From Chitinophaga varians (GTDB lineage Bacteria > Bacteroidota > Bacteroidia > Chitinophagales > Chitinophagaceae): a DNA stretch of 64,000 nucleotides. The notes beneath the pieces were generated by a model. The model saw nothing but the letters and a program-made list of their open reading frames with translations. It searched no databases and had not been told where the DNA came from. Shown piece by piece: positions 45,544 to 55,560 of this stretch; position 1 is the stretch's first letter, and each line of letters starts with the position of its first letter. The stretch spans positions 682,001-746,000 of the forward strand of contig NZ_JACVFB010000002.1 of NCBI RefSeq assembly GCF_014529945.1, in the 5' to 3' direction. The position numbers and the translations under genes are program-made.

Positions 45544-45550
45544 TAACAGC

Positions 45551-45580
45551 AAAACGGCCGGAAATTTCCGGCCGTTTTTT
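45551..45580. terminator. Bidirectional terminator between two glycosidase genes
   Basis: The perfect 10-bp stem CGGCCGGAAA/TTTCCGGCCG (45555-45574) has A-run and T-run on either side. Confidence 0.9.
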
Positions 45581-47594
45581 ATTTCAATATGATGGGTAAT
45601 GTTGTTCCTTCTTTTATCGTATATGCTGCACCGTTAGCCACCACCAGCAATCTTCCCTTATCTTTTCTTTTTACTTCGAGATCAAAGATTTTACCGAAGG
45701 CGTGAATATTCCGCAAGGCCATATGGCTCCAACCTTCCGGCAGACGCGGCGTACAATCGAAACTGTTAAATCCTGTTGGCCTCATTCCAAACATTCCTTC
45801 TGTAAAAATGCGGCAATACAGTCCGCTTTCGGCAGACAGATGCCGCTGGTTACCTTCCGGGTAGGCTTCTACCGGATACGGCACATGTTCTCCCAACAGG
45901 CGGCGTCGGGAATAGTATTCCAGTTTGTCCATCGCTTTCGCTGTTTCTCCGGCGGCAAATACGCCCCGTAGCGCGTACAGCGTGGAGCGGTCCCAGAAGG
46001 TCCGGTCACCAGACTGTGATGCCAGGCCGTCTTCCGTCCACAGCTTCGGAGAAAACAGGGCGGCAATGGTACCTTCTTTTCTGTCGAACAAACCGGTTGT
46101 CAGCGGTGTGGCAATCCATGCACGCAGCACTTTATTTTCCTCATAGTAACGATAAGTATCGAAACCTTCTACCGTGGCGCCGAAAAACCGGTCTATGTTT
46201 TTCCGGAGCGCATCCGCTCTTTGGGCATAGTCGCGGGCCGGAACGTTTAACTGTTTGGCGAGTAGTACCGCAGAACGCAGCGCATCATAGTACAGTGCGC
46301 TGGTATTGAGATTTGCTTTCCCTGCAGGGAAACGTCCTTCCAGCTCATCACTGTCGGAATGCACCACGCCATTTTCATTGACCTGCCGGCGCAAGTATTC
46401 CAGGCTCCATTCTATCAAAGGCCATAATACGCGGGCAGAATCGGCATTGCCGGCAGCAAGGGCGTAGCGGCTGGCGCCATAAGCGATCATCGCCATGTCG
46501 CCGCGGTCTTTGGCGCCATGCCAGATACCATCGCCTTCCGCCACAATGGAGCTGGGAATAGGCTTGTAATCCTCATTCATATATTTAGCAAACCAGCGAT
46601 ACGCATTCATAGCGGAATTAAGCGCGATACTGTCGCCCAGGAAACCGAAGAAGGGGTTTACATATTCCGCCTGGTCATTGGCCCAGATGGCAGCGTAATA
46701 ACGCAATCCGCCGGGGCCGTGCAGGTACCCTCCTTTGGTAAGGTAGATGCTCTCCGTGGCCCTGATTTTGGCAAAAGCAAAGGCGGTATTCAGCAAGGTA
46801 TCCGGTGTTTCAAGCCGTAACAGTGACAAAATACCGGCCACACGGTCTTTACGGCCGGCCAATTCCGCCTCCACATTGATCTGTGGCCGAGCCTCTGTAC
46901 CACGGGTGGCACTGTATCCCACCACAAAGCGGACAGAATCACCGGCGCCCACCTGTTGCCTTCCGGCGCCCGCTGTTTGCACCGCAAAATGAAGCGGGCC
47001 ATTGGCACTGCGACTGTCTGCCGGGCTCCGTTCCAGCTGCATGGATTCCATTTCAATCCAGGCCGGCTGCTGACCATGATTGATAAATACAAACTGCTCC
47101 AGCACCAGCGGCAGGTTATCCGATGGAAAGAAAGTCCGCTTCAGTTCTATCTGACTGTCATTTCCCAGCACACTGTTAATGGTGGTGATGCCCATATGAC
47201 GGATGCTGCGTACCTTCTCGGGCAACGCTTTTACCGGGCCGCCATTGTAGACATCCTGCTTCCACAACTTGTTATTGATAAAGAAACGGGGAAGCATATC
47301 GTCCTTGATGCTATACATCATCGCCGTTTCCGTCTTGTTCGGCATCAGGCGATAAGTGGGAAATACGATGGTACGGGTAATGGTGCTGGCGCCGCTGCTG
47401 TCTACCCCGTATTGCAGCCAGAGCGCTACCTTTTTACCGGCCATCTCGATATGGTCGGTATGTGGAAGGTTACCGGAAACGGTCCAGATAATACTGCCGT
47501 CCGGCGCTATCTGCCAGCGGTCTGACGTTTGGGCGTAAACGCTGTACGGGCATATGAGCGCCACAGCCAGTAGCCCTTTGAGTATCGTTTTCAT
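45579..47594 (-). CDS. Secreted six-hairpin ((alpha/alpha)6) glycosidase-like protein
   Basis: 671 residues with signal peptide (LKGLLAVALICPYSVYA). An N-terminal beta-sandwich (about 20-260) is followed by a helical barrel (about 270-590: YYAAIWANDQAEYVNPFFGFLGD, WHGAKDRGDMAMIAYGA, FWDRSTLYALRGVF) and a C-terminal beta domain with FTEGMFGMRPTGF. The architecture matches GH78/GH95/GH63-like clans, but the exact family cannot be assigned. Pairs convergently with the GH36 gene, consistent with plant polysaccharide use. Confidence 0.72.
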   Translation of the reverse strand: MKTILKGLLAVALICPYSVYAQTSDRWQIAPDGSIIWTVSGNLPHTDHIEMAGKKVALWLQYGVDSSGASTITRTIVFPTYRLMPNKTETAMMYSIKDDMLPRFFINNKLWKQDVYNGGPVKALPEKVRSIRHMGITTINSVLGNDSQIELKRTFFPSDNLPLVLEQFVFINHGQQPAWIEMESMQLERSPADSRSANGPLHFAVQTAGAGRQQVGAGDSVRFVVGYSATRGTEARPQINVEAELAGRKDRVAGILSLLRLETPDTLLNTAFAFAKIRATESIYLTKGGYLHGPGGLRYYAAIWANDQAEYVNPFFGFLGDSIALNSAMNAYRWFAKYMNEDYKPIPSSIVAEGDGIWHGAKDRGDMAMIAYGASRYALAAGNADSARVLWPLIEWSLEYLRRQVNENGVVHSDSDELEGRFPAGKANLNTSALYYDALRSAVLLAKQLNVPARDYAQRADALRKNIDRFFGATVEGFDTYRYYEENKVLRAWIATPLTTGLFDRKEGTIAALFSPKLWTEDGLASQSGDRTFWDRSTLYALRGVFAAGETAKAMDKLEYYSRRRLLGEHVPYPVEAYPEGNQRHLSAESGLYCRIFTEGMFGMRPTGFNSFDCTPRLPEGWSHMALRNIHAFGKIFDLEVKRKDKGRLLVVANGAAYTIKEGTTLPIILK

Positions 47595-47783
47595 GATGTC
47601 GTGGATATCTTACAAACAAATTAGGCAACCGTTTACGTAATTCATAGTGCCCTGTTCATTCCGGGCAGTATCCGGTTAGCATTGGATAAAATAATATAAA
47701 TAGCGGTTTTGTTATCTTCATGTTATAAACCTGTTTAACTTTTTAACAGGCCCGGCGTTTAATATTTAAACTTTTTTAAGAGA

Positions 47784-49265
47784 GTGCATTGGCTCATCAA
47801 TTATCTGACAGGATCTGACTGGCATCTGTATATTAAAATAAGCAGCACAGTGCTGGTTATTTTATCGTTTATCGGCGTGGTGTTTACCATCCTGCTGGAA
47901 AACAGGAATCCTGTGAAAGCAATGGCTTACATCCTGCTGTTGTTATTTATTCCTATCGTTGGCCTGATCGTTTATTATTACCTGGGGCGGGACCTGCGCA
48001 AAAAAAGGCGGTTTACGCTGAAAGGCAGTAAAGACGAAGTGTTGTTTGCCAAATACTGGCAATCCCAACGATCAGAGATAGAACAAATGCAATTGGAGCT
48101 ACGGCACGCTGTAGGCAACAAACAGGAACTATCTGCCATGCTGCTGAATACCCGGCAATCTATTCTCACCAAAAACAACCGGGTAAAACTGTTGATCAAC
48201 GGGGAAGAAAAATTCCCGGAAGTAATGGCCGCCCTGCGCGCCGCGAAACACCATATCCATATTGAATATTACATGGTTGCCGCAGATGACGTCGGCAACG
48301 AAGTAACGCAGATCCTGGTGGAAAAACTTAATCAGGGCGTACAGGTACGCTTTGTTTATGATGATATGGGCAGTGACAGGATTAAAAACATCCCTGCAAT
48401 ACTGAAAGAAAACGGCGCCAGTGTATATTCTTTCTCCCCGGTGCTGGTAGGCCTGTATCGCAACGCTAACTATCGCAATCACCGGAAAATCATTGTGGTA
48501 GATGGATCTGTAGGGTTCGTGGGAGGCATCAACCTCGATGATCGTTATATCAATAACGGCAAACACGATTTATTCTGGCGCGATACACATCTTAAAATAG
48601 AAGGAGATGCCGTAAACCTGCTGCAGCTACAGTTTCTGATGAGCTACCGCTATTGCAGCAAGGAAGTATTTCCTTTTGAAGCGCCTTTTTTTGGTCGTGC
48701 CTCTACGCTCACGGGTACCTGTTTTACAGACATCGTTGCCAGCGGGCCGGACTCTGAATGGCCGATGACCATGAGTTCTATCCTCATGGCTATTAACGTG
48801 GCTAAAAGAAGGATCAGAATTACCAACCCTTATTTTGTACCTACAGAAGAACTGCTGACAGCCTTACAGATAGCCGCTTTGGCCGGAAAGGACGTACAAT
48901 TGATGCTACCGCTCAAAGGTGATTCTTTCATTGTACAACATGCTGCGCTGTCTTATATGAAACCTTTACTGGCCGCCGGCGTGAAGGTATTTTTTTACAC
49001 AAGGGGTTTCATTCACGCCAAAACCATGATAATTGATGATAACCTGGCCTGGGTGAGCTCCGTTAATTTTGACAACCGCAGTTTCTTTCTGAATTGTGAA
49101 ATTGGCGTGTTGGTGTATGATAAGGAAGTGGCTGGTAAACTGGACCGCGTATTCGACGAAGATCTGCTGTATGCCTTGCCTGTACAGGAAACCCGCTGGA
49201 ATAAGAGAAATATATTCAAGCGGTTTATGGATTCTGTATGCAGGCTGCTGACTCCTTTACTGTAG
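47784..49265 (+). CDS. cls: Cardiolipin synthase (phospholipase D superfamily)
   Basis: 493 residues from a GTG start at 47784, which places two N-terminal membrane helices correctly (about 17-37 and 45-65). Two HKD motifs are seen at H233 (HRKIIVVDGSVGFVGGINLDDRYI) and H411 (HAKTMIIDDNLAWVSSVNFDNRSF). It condenses two phosphatidylglycerols to cardiolipin at the inner membrane. Monocistronic. Confidence 0.92.
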   Translation: MHWLINYLTGSDWHLYIKISSTVLVILSFIGVVFTILLENRNPVKAMAYILLLLFIPIVGLIVYYYLGRDLRKKRRFTLKGSKDEVLFAKYWQSQRSEIEQMQLELRHAVGNKQELSAMLLNTRQSILTKNNRVKLLINGEEKFPEVMAALRAAKHHIHIEYYMVAADDVGNEVTQILVEKLNQGVQVRFVYDDMGSDRIKNIPAILKENGASVYSFSPVLVGLYRNANYRNHRKIIVVDGSVGFVGGINLDDRYINNGKHDLFWRDTHLKIEGDAVNLLQLQFLMSYRYCSKEVFPFEAPFFGRASTLTGTCFTDIVASGPDSEWPMTMSSILMAINVAKRRIRITNPYFVPTEELLTALQIAALAGKDVQLMLPLKGDSFIVQHAALSYMKPLLAAGVKVFFYTRGFIHAKTMIIDDNLAWVSSVNFDNRSFFLNCEIGVLVYDKEVAGKLDRVFDEDLLYALPVQETRWNKRNIFKRFMDSVCRLLTPLL

Positions 49266-49269
49266 CCGC

Positions 49270-49683
49270 TTAGTATTTGTCGTCCTCATCCTCTTCTTCC
49301 AGGAATTCCCCGTTGTCTTCTTCCAGATCGCGGTGACGGTCGCCGCCGAGGCTGTACAGGTTGTTTTCTTCATCCTCTTCGCCGATGGCTTCTTCCTCGT
49401 CATCCAGCTCTGCTCCGGGTACATCCAGGTCGTCGCCGGTTTTATCCTGACGCCATGTTTCTTCCTGTTCATCACTGCGTTTCGGACTTTTACGCTTTTC
49501 CTCGGGCAACTCACTATTATGCCGGAAAGAGCGTGTCAGATCATCCATATTCAGGTCCACTTCATTGCCGCGGTTTTCGCGGTTCATGATATCCTCACTG
49601 GCAGGATATTCCGGATACCCCGGAAATTCCTGGTCTTCCTCCCCTGTTTTCTTCTTCTTTTTATCATCTTGTTTGTTTGCCAT
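49270..49683 (-). CDS. Acidic low-complexity protein, function unknown
   Basis: 137 residues from the ATG at 49683 (MANKQDDKKKKK..; an upstream in-frame ATG at 49728 adds residues not expected). Highly charged and probably disordered, with a poly-lysine start and a D/E-rich C-terminus. No family recognised. Convergent with cls. Confidence 0.55.
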   Translation of the reverse strand: MANKQDDKKKKKTGEEDQEFPGYPEYPASEDIMNRENRGNEVDLNMDDLTRSFRHNSELPEEKRKSPKRSDEQEETWRQDKTGDDLDVPGAELDDEEEAIGEEDEENNLYSLGGDRHRDLEEDNGEFLEEEDEDDKY

Positions 49684-49800
49684 AAAAAGATTTTTTGGTA
49701 CGATAACATGCAGAAAATGACGTGCCATCTACCATGATAACAAATGGAAGAAACTGATTGTTTTAGGCTGCTATAGCGGGCTGGAGTTGTTTTACCGCGA

Positions 49801-51045
49801 TCAGGGCTTTTTGCCGGTGAAGGTCAGGTGAATCGTCATACCGGCGGAATACAACTTCACCTGTCCATATCCCACCCCATTCAGCGGAATTTTGACATAG
49901 GGCTGTACCCCCAGCAACAGGCCACGGCTGACGGGTCGTTGATAGAGAATACCAGCATTGATAATGGAGAGATAAAGCTGATTTTCGTTCTTTACGGTCC
50001 TTTCTTTAGCCGGACCATATTCATACAGGTACTCGTATTTTTCTTTCAGCATAAAGTAGTTGGAAAACCCAAGCGTAGCACTGATTTTATTCTTTTTTAC
50101 CGACAGGAAAGTGTAGTTCATATTAATCGGCACATCCAATACGTCACAATCGGCATTCACCTTTTCCAGCGTGCCCCAGGGCGTATTGGCGGCGCCTGTA
50201 CGATAGTCTTCAGGGGTAGCCCCGTATACCTTTTTACTGTACACGACCCCGGTGTTAGCGAAGAGGTTTTTGTTAAAGTAATAGTGCACCAGCACCCCTG
50301 CATTAAAGCCGATGTTGCCGTATTTAAAGGAAGGCGCCACTGTCAGGTCTGGTCCCACTACCAGACCGATATACCAGTTTTTGGTCTTCCGTTTTACCAT
50401 TGTCCGGGTGCTGTCTTTATAAGCCACTGACACTGTTTTGTAATCATCTTTTATAACAGTAGTGTCCGTTTTCGTATAGTCGTTATTGTTATCCTTATCT
50501 AACTTCGTGTATCCGTTATAGTTAGTATCTTTTTTCTCTCCCGTCATCATGGCTGATGGGAGTGTGGTGGCCATTGAAGACGTACCGGTATCCGGTAATG
50601 CCGAATGTTGTTGCGTTCCGCTGAAACCAGCTATGGTATTTGGCTGAGTAATATCTTTAGTATCTTTTTTAACATCGTCTTTGTGTTGAATAACAGGATG
50701 TTTCATCATTACTTCCGCCGGCTGTTGAGGGGCAGATGTCTGGCTGTTATTCTTTTCTTTTTTCGGGAGATGATCAACGCTTTTTCCAACGGGATTTTTG
50801 CCGGGGAGAGGGTCCACGCGGGTGATGGGTTGGGGTTGTCCCGGCCTGTCTGTATCCTGCATAAACCACCATACGCCCAGTGTCAGCAACAATACGGCAG
50901 CTGCTGCCCACCACCAGATGAATACAGGTTTGCGGTCCCTGTCTCCATCGAGCAGCGCTTCCATTTTTTCCCAGGCTTGCGGGTCAAACGGATGGTCAGC
51001 TTCATTTAGCTTGTTGCGGATACTATTTTCAAAATCTTCACTCAT
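49801..51045 (-). CDS. Anti-sigma-like membrane protein fused to a beta-barrel-type domain
   Basis: 414 residues from the ATG at 51045 (MSEDFENSIRNKL), which overlaps the sigma-factor stop by 8 bp; a longer open frame upstream is inside the sigma gene. A short cytoplasmic N-terminus (about 1-36) with DPQAWEKMEALLDGD, a transmembrane helix (about 40-60), a long disordered periplasmic linker rich in D/K/T/Q (about 62-205), and a C-terminal outer-membrane beta-barrel-like domain (about 215-414) with alternating aromatic strands. The coupling to an ECF gene suggests a regulator of that sigma factor (inference). Confidence 0.75.
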   Translation of the reverse strand: MSEDFENSIRNKLNEADHPFDPQAWEKMEALLDGDRDRKPVFIWWWAAAAVLLLTLGVWWFMQDTDRPGQPQPITRVDPLPGKNPVGKSVDHLPKKEKNNSQTSAPQQPAEVMMKHPVIQHKDDVKKDTKDITQPNTIAGFSGTQQHSALPDTGTSSMATTLPSAMMTGEKKDTNYNGYTKLDKDNNNDYTKTDTTVIKDDYKTVSVAYKDSTRTMVKRKTKNWYIGLVVGPDLTVAPSFKYGNIGFNAGVLVHYYFNKNLFANTGVVYSKKVYGATPEDYRTGAANTPWGTLEKVNADCDVLDVPINMNYTFLSVKKNKISATLGFSNYFMLKEKYEYLYEYGPAKERTVKNENQLYLSIINAGILYQRPVSRGLLLGVQPYVKIPLNGVGYGQVKLYSAGMTIHLTFTGKKP

Positions 51046-51628
51046 TTTTATGCACAACAAAGTTAACGGTGGTATTGGCGGTAGTGCCTTTACCAGCGGC
51101 AGTAATAATTTTTTCCTGTAGTATTTTTTTGGCTTTGAATAAATTGGATTTAGAAGTGCCTTGCGAAATCCCCAGTAGCAAAGCAATTTCATGATGTTGA
51201 TAACCTTCCATGACATAGAGATTAAATACAGTCCGATAGGCGGGCGACAGGGATTGCACATGCATCAGCAATTCATCGTACGACAGTTTTTCCACTACAT
51301 TATCCTCCTTTCCCAACTCATGATAGTGTTCTGCCTGATCTGTAAATACCAGTTTCTTTTTACTACGTAAAAAGTCAATGGCGGTGTTAACCATGATTTT
51401 ACTCAACCACGCTTTAAAAGGGCGTGCATTATCAAAAGTGGAGATCCGCTGAAAAATTTTCAGAAACCCATCATTCATGATTTCAATCGCCTCTTCCCGG
51501 TTGGGAGCATAACGCATACAAATACTCAAAGCGTACCCAAAAAATTTACGGTACAGCAATTCCTGACTGCTACGATTTTTATCACAGCAACCCGATATGA
51601 TTGTATGAATTTGGTTCAGGTCTTCCAC
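51038..51628 (-). CDS. ECF-type RNA polymerase sigma factor
   Basis: 196 residues, with region 2 (NREEAIEIMNDGFLKIFQRISTFDNARPFKAWLSKIMVNTAIDFLR, about 45-90) and region 4 (SPAYRTVFNLYVMEGYQHHEIALLLGISQGTSKSNLFKAKKIL, about 130-172). The helix-turn-helix GISQGTSKSNLFKAKK contacts the -35 region. Its stop overlaps the partner gene by 8 bp, so the pair is coupled. Confidence 0.92.
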   Translation of the reverse strand: MEDLNQIHTIISGCCDKNRSSQELLYRKFFGYALSICMRYAPNREEAIEIMNDGFLKIFQRISTFDNARPFKAWLSKIMVNTAIDFLRSKKKLVFTDQAEHYHELGKEDNVVEKLSYDELLMHVQSLSPAYRTVFNLYVMEGYQHHEIALLLGISQGTSKSNLFKAKKILQEKIITAAGKGTTANTTVNFVVHKNE

Positions 51629-52196
51629 AAATGATCGTTACCTGTTCTTTAGCTAAAAAACCTCACTTTGGTCGTTCCATGATTTTTTAAGGGGTGTTCC
51701 GTAAAAAATTACTGGTTGACGTCCCTATGCATACGAAACAGCGATAAAATTGGTTGCTTTTGATGAAAAAAAAGCTGAATCCTTTTATTGTGCTTTTTTA
51801 AGCCCATTTTCAGGCCTATCTCTTTTTTGAATAACTGGTATTGACCGTTGGGCGTTTTGCCAAATTTACCCTGTTTCTGAAGGTCAATTTTTCGGATTTT
51901 TCTCAAAAAAAGTCATTTTTCAGGGCAAAATCCGTCGGGATGATTCCGCTATTTTAAAATGACCTTTTTTAAGCAATGTTGACATCCGATGTTTTTAAAA
52001 AGAATATTTCGAAGGGAAAAATATTTTGCTGATTTTCTTTGAGGGAGAAATTTGTTACAAAGATACAACTTCGCTCTTCTTTCAAATTTTCTATCGATAC
52101 TCCTTTTCCTTTTTTGGTAAGCGTCACATTTTCACAAAATGAAAAAGGGAGTATCGTTCAGACACTCCCTTGCAATATTTTAATATCCGGGTACTA
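51629..52196. other. Intergenic region between ECF gene and mnmG
   Basis: 568 bp, AT-rich, containing TTTTTTAAGC repeats at about 51794 and 51966. A 65-codon basic minus-strand frame at 51709-51906 is the only candidate and is not convincing. The mnmG terminator is at its right end. No other signal recognised. Confidence 0.35.
52142..52171 (-). terminator. Terminator of mnmG
   Basis: The 8-bp stem AAGGGAGT/ACTCCCTT (52145-52152 with 52164-52171, loop 11 nt) is followed on the minus strand by T-rich sequence. Confidence 0.75.
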
Positions 52197-54065
52197 TTAC
52201 CTTCCCATGTAAACCATCAGGATTTGTACATCGCTTGGATTAACGCCGCTAATCCTACTTGCTTGTCCTAAAGTATGTGGACGGATTTTAGTGAACTTTT
52301 GTTTCGCCTCAGTGGAGAGAGACACCAGTTTACTGTAATCAAAATTCTCCGGAATGATCAGGTCTTCGAGTTGGCTCATTTTTTTCACCAGTTCATTTTC
52401 CTTCTCAATATATACGTCGTATTTGATCTGGATTTCTGCCTGTTCCAGTACTTCTCTTCCGAAGCCGGCCAGGACCTGTTCTATTTTCGGAACGGATGTT
52501 TTCATGGAGAAAATATCCAGGTTAGGACGAAGCAGTATCTGGTGTGCCCGTTGTTTTTGTGTAAGGCCGGCAGACGATTTCGATTCCAGCAGTGCGCTGA
52601 TCTCTTCCGGTTCAATAGAAAGTTCTTTCAGGATAGTTTTAACCTGTTCTACCTGTTCTCTCTTTTGCTGCACTTTAGCCATTCTGTCATCCTTCGCGAG
52701 GCCCAGTTTATAGCTTCTTTCTGTGAGGCGCAGATCGGCATTGTCCTGACGGAGCAGGGTCCGGAATTCTGCCCGGGAGGTAAACATCCGGTATGGTTCT
52801 TCCGTTCCTTTGTTGATCAGATCGTCTATCAGTACCCCGATGTAAGCTTCGCTTCTTTTCAGGATGAAAGGATCTTGTTCGGTCGCTTTCAGGTGCGCGT
52901 TGATACCGGCCATCAAACCCTGGCAGGCTGCTTCCTCATATCCGGTGGTACCGTTGATCTGACCAGCGAAGAAAAGATTTTGCACCTGTTTTGTTTCCAG
53001 AGAAAACTGCAGTTGTGTTGGTGGGAAGAAGTCATATTCAATGGCATATCCCGGACGGAACATGCGGCAATTTTCGAAGCCGGGTACCAGGCGCAGTGCT
53101 TTCATTTGCACATCTTCCGGCAGGGAGGTAGAGAACCCGTTCACATATATTTCTACGGTGTCCCACCCTTCCGGTTCCACGAACAGCTGATGTCTTTCTC
53201 TTTCCGCAAAGCGATTGATTTTATCTTCGATGCTGGGACAATAGCGGGGGCCGGTACCCTGAATACGTCCCTGGAACATGGGAGATCTGTCGAAGCCGGT
53301 GCGCAGCATTTCATGTACCGCATCGCTGGTATAAGTAATCCAGCAACTTCTCTGTTTTGCTGGTTGTATTTTTTCAATGTCCAGATAGGAGAAACCTACA
53401 ATTTCTTCGTCGCCCAGTTGTTCTTCCATTTTGGAATAATCCAGGCTTCTGCCATCGATACGGGGAGGCGTTCCTGTTTTCAGGCGGTCGCTTTCAAAGC
53501 CGAGCGATACCAGTTGTTCCGTGATGCCGGTGGCTGCTTTTTCAGCAACGCGGCCGCCGCCAAACTGTTTATCGCCGATATGGATAACGCCGTTGAGGAA
53601 GGTACCGTTTGTCAGTACTACCGCTTTAGCTTTGATCTCATGTCCCAGTCCGGTTACCACACCATAGCAACGGCCGTCTTTTACGAGCAGGCCTTTTACC
53701 ATATCCTGGTAGAAATCCACATTAGGAGTTTTCTCCAGTGCTTCCCGCCATTTTGCCGCGAAAAGCATGCGGTCGCTCTGAGCACGGGGGCTCCACATGG
53801 CCGGGCCTTTAGAGCGGTTGAGCATCCTGAACTGGATCAGGGATTGGTCCGTTACAATGCCGGAATACCCACCGAGTGCATCTATCTCTCTTACAATCTG
53901 TCCTTTGGCAATTCCCCCCATAGCAGGGTTGCAACTCATCTGTGCGATGGTTTGCATATTCATGGTCACCAATAAAACTTTGGAGCCCATATTGGCAGCA
54001 GCAGCGGCAGCTTCACACCCCGCATGGCCGGCGCCTACCACAATGATATCGTATGATGGAAACAT
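52197..54065 (-). CDS. mnmG: tRNA uridine-5-carboxymethylaminomethyl modification enzyme MnmG (GidA)
   Basis: 622 residues, the usual length. FAD-binding VVGAGHAGCEAAAAAA at 6-21, the conserved CNPAMGGIAKG near 45-55, and FNGTTGYEEAAAQG-type block NGTTGYEEAACQGL near 366-379. With MnmE it modifies U34 of several tRNAs. gidA is often near the origin in other bacteria, which agrees with the parS sites next to it. It is the last long gene before the 3.3-kb non-coding stretch. Confidence 0.96.
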   Translation of the reverse strand: MFPSYDIIVVGAGHAGCEAAAAAANMGSKVLLVTMNMQTIAQMSCNPAMGGIAKGQIVREIDALGGYSGIVTDQSLIQFRMLNRSKGPAMWSPRAQSDRMLFAAKWREALEKTPNVDFYQDMVKGLLVKDGRCYGVVTGLGHEIKAKAVVLTNGTFLNGVIHIGDKQFGGGRVAEKAATGITEQLVSLGFESDRLKTGTPPRIDGRSLDYSKMEEQLGDEEIVGFSYLDIEKIQPAKQRSCWITYTSDAVHEMLRTGFDRSPMFQGRIQGTGPRYCPSIEDKINRFAERERHQLFVEPEGWDTVEIYVNGFSTSLPEDVQMKALRLVPGFENCRMFRPGYAIEYDFFPPTQLQFSLETKQVQNLFFAGQINGTTGYEEAACQGLMAGINAHLKATEQDPFILKRSEAYIGVLIDDLINKGTEEPYRMFTSRAEFRTLLRQDNADLRLTERSYKLGLAKDDRMAKVQQKREQVEQVKTILKELSIEPEEISALLESKSSAGLTQKQRAHQILLRPNLDIFSMKTSVPKIEQVLAGFGREVLEQAEIQIKYDVYIEKENELVKKMSQLEDLIIPENFDYSKLVSLSTEAKQKFTKIRPHTLGQASRISGVNPSDVQILMVYMGR

Positions 54066-54126
54066 AATAAATTAAAGAAAGTGCAAAATTACGGAGAAGA
54101 AGGCACATTGCAGAGATAAAGTCCGA

Positions 54127-54142
54127 TGTTCCACGTGGAACA
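54127..54142. promoter_or_regulatory. parS site 1 (ParB-binding palindrome)
   Basis: TGTTCCACGTGGAACA, a perfect 16-bp palindrome (18 bp with flanking A/T), matches the universal parS pattern TGTTNCACGTGNAACA. It lies 62 bp upstream of the mnmG start. Confidence 0.85.
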
Positions 54143-54699
54143 TTGGGAGTGATTACGCTCCATTGACAAACCATCATCATCTATTCCGGAATCCCCGATA
54201 TTGACGTCAGGTCCTCCCCTGTTAATACACCGGTGTACCAGAAGTAATGCCGGTACTCCCCGGAAGATTCGTAAAAAGATGGGACCGTAACAGCCCTCTA
54301 AAGTCTTTGAAGAAAACGATAGTGTAGGAAAATTAAGGTTTGAGCATGTAAAGAGTCAGGCCGCTCTGGTTCATTTTAGAGAATAACCAGGCAAGTAAAC
54401 AGAAAGTTCTGATCTCCATAACAGAAGAAAAGGAACAAGGAACCGCCAGACAAGTAGGCGTTGAAAGGGTCAAAATGCTTTCGTCCTCGTTAATATTTTC
54501 AGCCACTTAAATCCAGTCCATCTCTCGGAACAAAAGATGCCTGGTCCGGAATAAATCAGTCATTGCTTTAACAGGTAGATTCCGTTTTGAGGCAGGCATT
54601 AGAACAGGCACAAAAGGGAACATTCGGGATACTTCGAAAAGAAAAGTGTTCGAGGGTTATGGATCCTGGGTAATTTTAACCATTCCAGGTGGATTGACA

Positions 54700-55560
54700 T
54701 CCAAAGGAATGGATTCCATTTTTCCGGCGCAACCGGAGACACCGAAGGAACACTTTAGGGAGATGAGCAGGGCTTCGTAATTTTCAAATACTCCGGGCGG
54801 CGGAGTAAGACAAAAAAGATTGGATTCCATCTCCCGGTACAATCGGATCACATCGGAAACAAACGCTTTCGGAAGGTGAGGCCGGCGATTTTTAAATATT
54901 CCCGGTAGCGGAGCCTCGTAAAAAGAAGTGACACAAAAGGGATAGATTCTATTTTCCCGGCACACGGAGAGGTCATCGGAAAGGAACGCTTTATGGCAAT
55001 GAGGTGGGCTTCTTAATTTTCAAATATTCCGGGCGGCGGAGTAAGACAAAAAAGATTGGATTCCATCTCCCGGTACAATCGGATCATATCGGAAACAAAC
55101 GCTTTCGGAAGGTGAGGCCGGCAATTTTTAAATATTCCCGGTAGCGGAGCCTCGTAAAAAGAAGTGACACAAAAGGGATAGATTCTATTTTCCCGGCACA
55201 CGGAGAGGTCATCGGAAAGGAACGCTTTATGGCAATGAGGTGGGCTTCTTAATTTTCAAATATTCCGGGCGGCGGAGTAAGACAAAAAAGATTGGATTCC
55301 ATCTCCCGGTACAATCGGATCACATCGGAAACAAACGCTTTCGGAAGGTGAGGCCGGCAATTTTTAAATATTCCCGATGGCGGAGCCTCGTAAAAAGAAG
55401 TGGCACAAAAGGAATAGGTTCCATTTCCCGGCACAATCGGAGGTCATCGGAAAGGAACGCTTTATAGCAACGAGGTGGGCGTCGTAATTTCCAAATGTTC
55501 CGGGTAATGGAGTAAGGTAAAAAAGAATTGGATTCCATTTCCCCGGCACAACCCGGGAAC
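54700..55560. repeat. 236-bp tandem repeat array made of alternating half-units
   Basis: Eight copies of a half-unit that begins with a (G/A)GATTCCAT-like anchor at 54711, 54822, 54944, 55058, 55180, 55294, 55416 and 55530. From the second copy on, spacings are 122, 114, 122, 114, 122 and 114; the first is 111. Two half-unit types therefore alternate with a 236-bp period. Shared blocks are TCCCGG, ATCGGAAA, AACGCTTT, AATTTTCAAATATTCC and GGCGGAG. The outer copies are more diverged. The period is not a multiple of three, so it is not a coding repeat. Confidence 0.85.

Noticed and set aside
51709..51906. 65-codon basic minus-strand gene
   Set aside because: No family, no start context or terminator, and an AT-rich intergenic composition; not enough support.
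52275..53975. 566-codon plus-strand frame opposite mnmG
   Set aside because: Shadow of mnmG, which is complete and has all family motifs.
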